Below are positions 60,693-64,000 of a DNA stretch of 64,000 nt, piece by piece. The stretch is from contig JAWLAI010000005.1 in assembly GCA_041395565.1 (NCBI GenBank), positions 62,001 to 126,000 on the forward strand, written 5' to 3'. The notes under the pieces were generated by a model that searched no databases, was not told where the DNA came from, and was given only the letters and a program-made list of their open reading frames with translations. The stretch comes from Pseudomonadota bacterium (GTDB lineage: Bacteria > Pseudomonadota > Gammaproteobacteria > UBA9214). Within the stretch, counting starts at the first letter, position 1, and each line of letters opens with the position of its first letter. Position numbers and translations under genes: made by a program.

Positions 60693-61996
60693 CCGATCTG
60701 CGCGCTATTTCGCATGCCCTGACGGATGCCTTCATCGACGACTTCCCGCAGGAAGCAACCGAGGTACTGGAAGCGGCGCCTGCGGGTGAAATCGCCCAAT
60801 TGCTGCAGTCGGTTGCGTCCGAACGCGGCGCCCGCATCCTGGGCCGCATCTCCACAGCACTGGCCGCGACCGTGCTGGAGGAACTGAAGGCAGAGACCGT
60901 CAGACGCATATTGGCCGCCATGGATCCGGTCGCGGCAGCCCTGCTGCTCGGCAGCCTCGAGCCTGCGAGCCGCGAGGCGCGACTGGCCGTGCTGGATGCC
61001 GGCCTCGCCCGCGAACTGCGCGACCTGATGTCATACCCGCAGGCCAGTGCCGGCAGGCTGATGCAGCCGCGCGCAGCCAGTTTCCCGATGCGCCTGACCG
61101 TCAAGCAGGCGCTGCAGCGCTTGCGCAGGTTCGCCGTACGCGACTCCGCCGTACTGGTCGTAACGGACGACAGCGGCAGGCTGGTCGGCCTGGTGGACCT
61201 CGTCGACCTCGTGCATGCTGACCCGACCGCGCGACTCGAGAGCATCATACGAATTGACCGGCCGGTATGCGTCAACGCCCTGACTCCGCGCGAGGAGATC
61301 GTCGACCTGTTCTCGCGTCACCGGCTCCGGCTGCTGCCGGTCACCGACCTCGATAACCGGCTGCTGGGCATCATCCGGCAATCCACGGTGATCAAGGCCG
61401 CGCAGGAGGAAGCCGCCGCCGATCTGCAGGCCATGGTCGGCGTCAGCCGCGACGAGCGCGCCCTGTCACCTCCCCTGCACGCCATGCGCAAGCGCCTGCC
61501 CTGGCTCAATATCAACCTGCTCACGGCCTTTCTCGCCGCCGCGGTGGTCGGCCTCTTCGAGGACACCATCGGGCGCTTCACAGCGCTCGCCGTACTGCTG
61601 CCAGTCGTCGCCGGGCAGTCCGGCAATACCGGCGCCCAGGCCCTGGCGGTTATCATGCGCGGACTCGCGCTGCGCGAGATTCGGATCACACACTGGCAAC
61701 GCGTCCTGCTCAAGGAAATGCTGGCCGGACTGCTGAACGGTGTCGCGATCGCCGTGGTAACCGGCCTCGGCGTCCTGCTGTGGAGCCATTCCCCGGGCCT
61801 GTCTGCCGTCATCGCCGTGGCCATGGTGATCTCGATGATGCTAGCGGGCCTGTCCGGCGCAGCGATCCCGCTGGTGCTGACCCGGCTCGGCCAGGACCCG
61901 GCACAATCGGCCTCGATCATTCTCACGACCCTTACCGACGTCGTCGGTTTTTTCAGTTTTCTCGGCCTGGCTACGCTCTTCTCCAGTTTGTTGTAA
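60689..61996 (+). CDS. mgtE: Magnesium transporter MgtE
   Basis: A 435-residue Mg2+ channel. The N domain (about 1-125), the CBS pair (about 130-245) and five membrane helices (about 275-435) are all present. The pore motif VVAGQSGNTGAQALAVIMRG (about 308-327) and TTLTDVVGFFSFLGLA (about 414-429) with the Mg-binding Asp are typical. It overlaps the channel-less MgtE-like gene by ATGA, so the two were probably made together. A long-known gate mechanism binds Mg2+ between N and CBS domains. Confidence 0.93.
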   Translation: MTDLRAISHALTDAFIDDFPQEATEVLEAAPAGEIAQLLQSVASERGARILGRISTALAATVLEELKAETVRRILAAMDPVAAALLLGSLEPASREARLAVLDAGLARELRDLMSYPQASAGRLMQPRAASFPMRLTVKQALQRLRRFAVRDSAVLVVTDDSGRLVGLVDLVDLVHADPTARLESIIRIDRPVCVNALTPREEIVDLFSRHRLRLLPVTDLDNRLLGIIRQSTVIKAAQEEAAADLQAMVGVSRDERALSPPLHAMRKRLPWLNINLLTAFLAAAVVGLFEDTIGRFTALAVLLPVVAGQSGNTGAQALAVIMRGLALREIRITHWQRVLLKEMLAGLLNGVAIAVVTGLGVLLWSHSPGLSAVIAVAMVISMMLAGLSGAAIPLVLTRLGQDPAQSASIILTTLTDVVGFFSFLGLATLFSSLL

Positions 61997-62060
61997 AGTA
62001 GGCAGCGGTCCCAAACGCACCGGGGCGTGACCCGTGCGCGACCGCCCAATCGAAACCAGC

Positions 62061-63770
62061 ATGAATCACTTGCACAGATCCTTTGTCAGTACCATCACCC
62101 GGTGCCTGCTGCTGTGCCTGCTGATCACCGGCCCAGCGCCTGCGCAGCTCGCGCAGGAAGCCCCGTCGCAGACGGTTATCGGCGACAGCAAACAGCAGGC
62201 GGCTGTCGACAACCTGGTCACCATTCAGGCATCCATCGATGCCAAGCGCAACACGCTGCGCGACCTCAAAGAACAACTCAAACGGGTCGAGGAAACCGCC
62301 GACCGGCAAGACCTCGAGCAGCGTATTGAGCATTTGCGGAACGAGATAGCCGAGCTGCAACAATCCTTCGAGCACATCGCACTCGGCGGCGTCAACCTGT
62401 CCCTGCTGGCCGAACAGCCGGAACAGCGGATCGACTGGCGCGAGGAAGTCGAACAGATCAGTCGCCCGTTGCTGTCGACGCTCAAGGAACTGACGGCGAA
62501 GCCGCGCCAGATCGACAGCCTCAGCAGAGAGATCGAGCGCCGTGAGAACCAGCTGAAAATCATAGACAAGGCAGTGGAATCCATCCGAACCTTCAGCGCC
62601 CATGACCTGCCGGCTGCGGCAGCCGGTCCGTTGCAGCAGTTGCAGACCACCTGGGAGCAGCGCCGGGAAGACACGCAACGCGCTCTGGATATCTCCCGCT
62701 TCAAGCTCGACAGCATAAAGACCGAGGGTGTCTCCTGGCGCAGGGCCGTGTGGGAAGCGCTGACGGAATTCCTGCACGGACGCGGTCTGACCCTGGCCCT
62801 GGCCGTCACCGTCAGCCTGGTTATCTGGCTGCTCGCCAGGGGTCTGCGCTCACTCTATTTGAAATGGCTGTACCGCAGCCCCCGCGACAGCGGCGTCAAG
62901 CGTGCACCGCTGATCCTCTACAGCTACCGGCTGGCAACCGCGGTGCTCATGGTGCTGGCCACGCTGGTGGTCTTTTATGCGCGTGGCGACCTGCTGTTCC
63001 TGACACTGGCGATCGTTGCACTGGTCGGCGTCGCCCTCGCCCTGCGCCAGACGCTGCCGCGCTATGCCGCCGAGATACGGTTGCTGCTCGGCGTCGGCCC
63101 GGTGCGGGAAAAGGAACGCCTGGTTCTCGATGGCGTCCCGCTGCTGGTCGAATCGCTCAGCGTCTACTCCGTCCTGCGCAACCCGGCCCTAGACGGCGTC
63201 GTGCGACTCCCGCTGCACATGATGAACAACTACACCTCTCGACCCGCCGGCCAGGAACCCTGGTTTCCGTGCCAGCCGGGTGATTACATCCAGTTTGCCG
63301 GTGGCAGCATCGGCAGGGTACTGCAGCAGAGCATCGAGCTGATCGAGCTCAGCGTGCTGGACAGCCTGGTGCAATATCGCACTGCTGATTTCATCGGCCA
63401 GAACGTCCGCAACCTGTCACGCGGCGAATTCGGAATCGCCACGACTTTTGGCATCGACTACCAGCATCAAGCCATCTGCCTCGACATCGTGCCGGAACGC
63501 TTCCGCAGCGCAATCGGCGAACGCTTCATTGCGGCCGGACTCGGCACCGAGCTGCGCAGCGTCACGGTCGAATTCAAGGCCGCCGGCGCCAGCTCGCTGG
63601 ACTACCAGATCTACGTGGTGCTTGCAGGCTCCGCTGCCGGCGCCTACTTCAGGGCGCAGCGCCTGATGCAGCAAGCCTGCGTGGATGCGTGCAACCGCGC
63701 GGGCTGGGTGATCCCGTTCCCGCAGCTGACCGTGCACACGGAAGCAACAACGACAGCTCCGTCCGCGTGA
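62061..63770 (+). CDS. MscS-family channel with long periplasmic coiled coil
   Basis: A 569-residue channel. A signal peptide (about 1-30) precedes a periplasmic coiled-coil region (about 50-225, with LKEQLKRVEETADRQDLEQR) and three or four membrane helices (about 233-335), then the MscS beta and mixed domains (about 375-560; NYTSRPAGQEPWFPCQPGDY and FGIATTFGIDYQH). It resembles KefA/YjeP-like channels but is shorter. It may guard against osmotic shock; a link to Mg2+ transport next to it is speculative. ATG 62061 was chosen; GTG 62034 is possible. Confidence 0.83.
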   Translation: MNHLHRSFVSTITRCLLLCLLITGPAPAQLAQEAPSQTVIGDSKQQAAVDNLVTIQASIDAKRNTLRDLKEQLKRVEETADRQDLEQRIEHLRNEIAELQQSFEHIALGGVNLSLLAEQPEQRIDWREEVEQISRPLLSTLKELTAKPRQIDSLSREIERRENQLKIIDKAVESIRTFSAHDLPAAAAGPLQQLQTTWEQRREDTQRALDISRFKLDSIKTEGVSWRRAVWEALTEFLHGRGLTLALAVTVSLVIWLLARGLRSLYLKWLYRSPRDSGVKRAPLILYSYRLATAVLMVLATLVVFYARGDLLFLTLAIVALVGVALALRQTLPRYAAEIRLLLGVGPVREKERLVLDGVPLLVESLSVYSVLRNPALDGVVRLPLHMMNNYTSRPAGQEPWFPCQPGDYIQFAGGSIGRVLQQSIELIELSVLDSLVQYRTADFIGQNVRNLSRGEFGIATTFGIDYQHQAICLDIVPERFRSAIGERFIAAGLGTELRSVTVEFKAAGASSLDYQIYVVLAGSAAGAYFRAQRLMQQACVDACNRAGWVIPFPQLTVHTEATTTAPSA

Positions 63771-63802
63771 TCGCGTGCAGGGCAGGTGCTTGGCCACGGC
63801 CC

Positions 63803-63836
63803 GGTGGGCTTTGGCATAGCTCCATCGCCCACCGGT
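63803..63836. terminator. Possible bidirectional stem-loop between convergent genes
   Basis: CCGGTGGGC and GCCCACCGG pair across a loop of about 17 bases just before the stop of the minus-strand gene. There is no T-run, so termination is uncertain. Confidence 0.35.
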
Positions 63837-64000
63837 TCAGGTCGTCAACCGACGGTAGATATCGGAGACCTTGAGCGGCAGCTTGCGCACCTCGTCGACC
63901 ACCGCATAGTTCGCCGCGCCGTACATGTGCGGCAGGTAATCACGCGCTTCGCTGTCGATGGTGATACAGAAGGAATGAATTCCCATGCGCCTGGCCTCGA
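63837..64000 (-). CDS. C-terminal end of a NorD/CbbO-like von Willebrand protein (partial)
   Basis: Only the last 53 residues lie in the window; the gene runs off the right edge. They read GIHSFCITIDSEARDYLPHM, then YGAANYAVVDEV and KLPLKVSDIYRRL before the stop. This is the conserved end of NorD (nitric oxide reductase activation) and CbbO (Rubisco activase partner) proteins. Which of the two it is needs the missing neighbours, norB/norC/norQ or cbbQ/cbbLS. Confidence 0.75.
   Translation of the reverse strand, partial: EARRMGIHSFCITIDSEARDYLPHMYGAANYAVVDEVRKLPLKVSDIYRRLTT

Overview
The window is chromosomal DNA of a GC-rich gammaproteobacterium. Three things point there: the order ygfB-pepP-ubiH-ubiI beside a glycine-riboswitch leader and zapA-6S RNA-ygfA, the rpe-gph-trpEGDC / crp / osmC / speD / coq7 block as arranged in pseudomonads, and a complete cbb3 oxidase locus. 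Type IV pili, a B12-dependent ribonucleotide reductase, ANR/FNR-type sites and a NorD/CbbO-like protein suggest an environmental, microaerobic member of the Chromatiales or a related order. The species cannot be named from this sequence. No prophage, insertion sequence, integrase or CRISPR array was seen, so this looks like core genome with a few unusual genes.

Layout. 1-6.8 kb: tandem glycine riboswitch and terminator (for a gcv operon to the left), ubiquinone hydroxylases ubiI and ubiH, pepP, a ygfB homologue; divergently a ZapB-like protein, zapA, 6S RNA, ygfA and an EVE-domain gene. 6.8-13 kb: a histone H1-like gene behind an inverted-repeat-rich region, ilvA, rpiA and two paralogous porins sharing one promoter design. 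13.7-18.4 kb: tRNA-Gln, rpsI, rplM, a probable new small RNA, a thioredoxin-like ferredoxin, coq7, speD, osmC/yhfA, crp. 18.6-24 kb: trpC, trpD, trpG, trpE, gph, rpe. 24.5-31.1 kb: two small genes, a BASS transporter with a Rieske protein, then a two-gene module of very long coiled-coil proteins (cNMP/rhodanese and FGE-like). 31.7-36 kb: HU-like protein, TerB, HspQ, a SlyD-like isomerase, and gspB with an ExeA homologue split in two. 36.7-43.5 kb: minor-pilin and PilY1 operon. 43.7-46.7 kb: split class II ribonucleotide reductase with two NrdR boxes. 47-58.7 kb: cbb3 oxidase structural and assembly genes, ompW with an ANR box, and two tiny paralogous membrane proteins. 59-64 kb: MscS and MgtE family genes and the end of a norD/cbbO-like gene.

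How the genes work together. UbiI, UbiH and Coq7 are the three ring hydroxylases of ubiquinone synthesis. CcoNOQP, with CcoG, CcoH, CcoI and CcoS, make and metallate the high-affinity terminal oxidase; ANR-type sites near ompW and one tiny gene fit the same low-oxygen theme. FimT/PilV/PilW/PilX/PilY1/PilE form the priming and adhesive tip of type IV pili. NrdJa and NrdJb make deoxyribonucleotides without needing oxygen.

Best candidates for something new: (1) a roughly 100-nt RNA with C-rich, anti-Shine-Dalgarno-like loops upstream of rplM; (2) the cNMP-rhodanese-coiled-coil / coiled-coil-TM-FGE gene pair; (3) the duplicated tiny membrane proteins beside the cbb3 locus, one with an ANR-type promoter; (4) a naturally split or frameshift-fused ExeA; (5) a leaderless zapB-like/zapA transcript.
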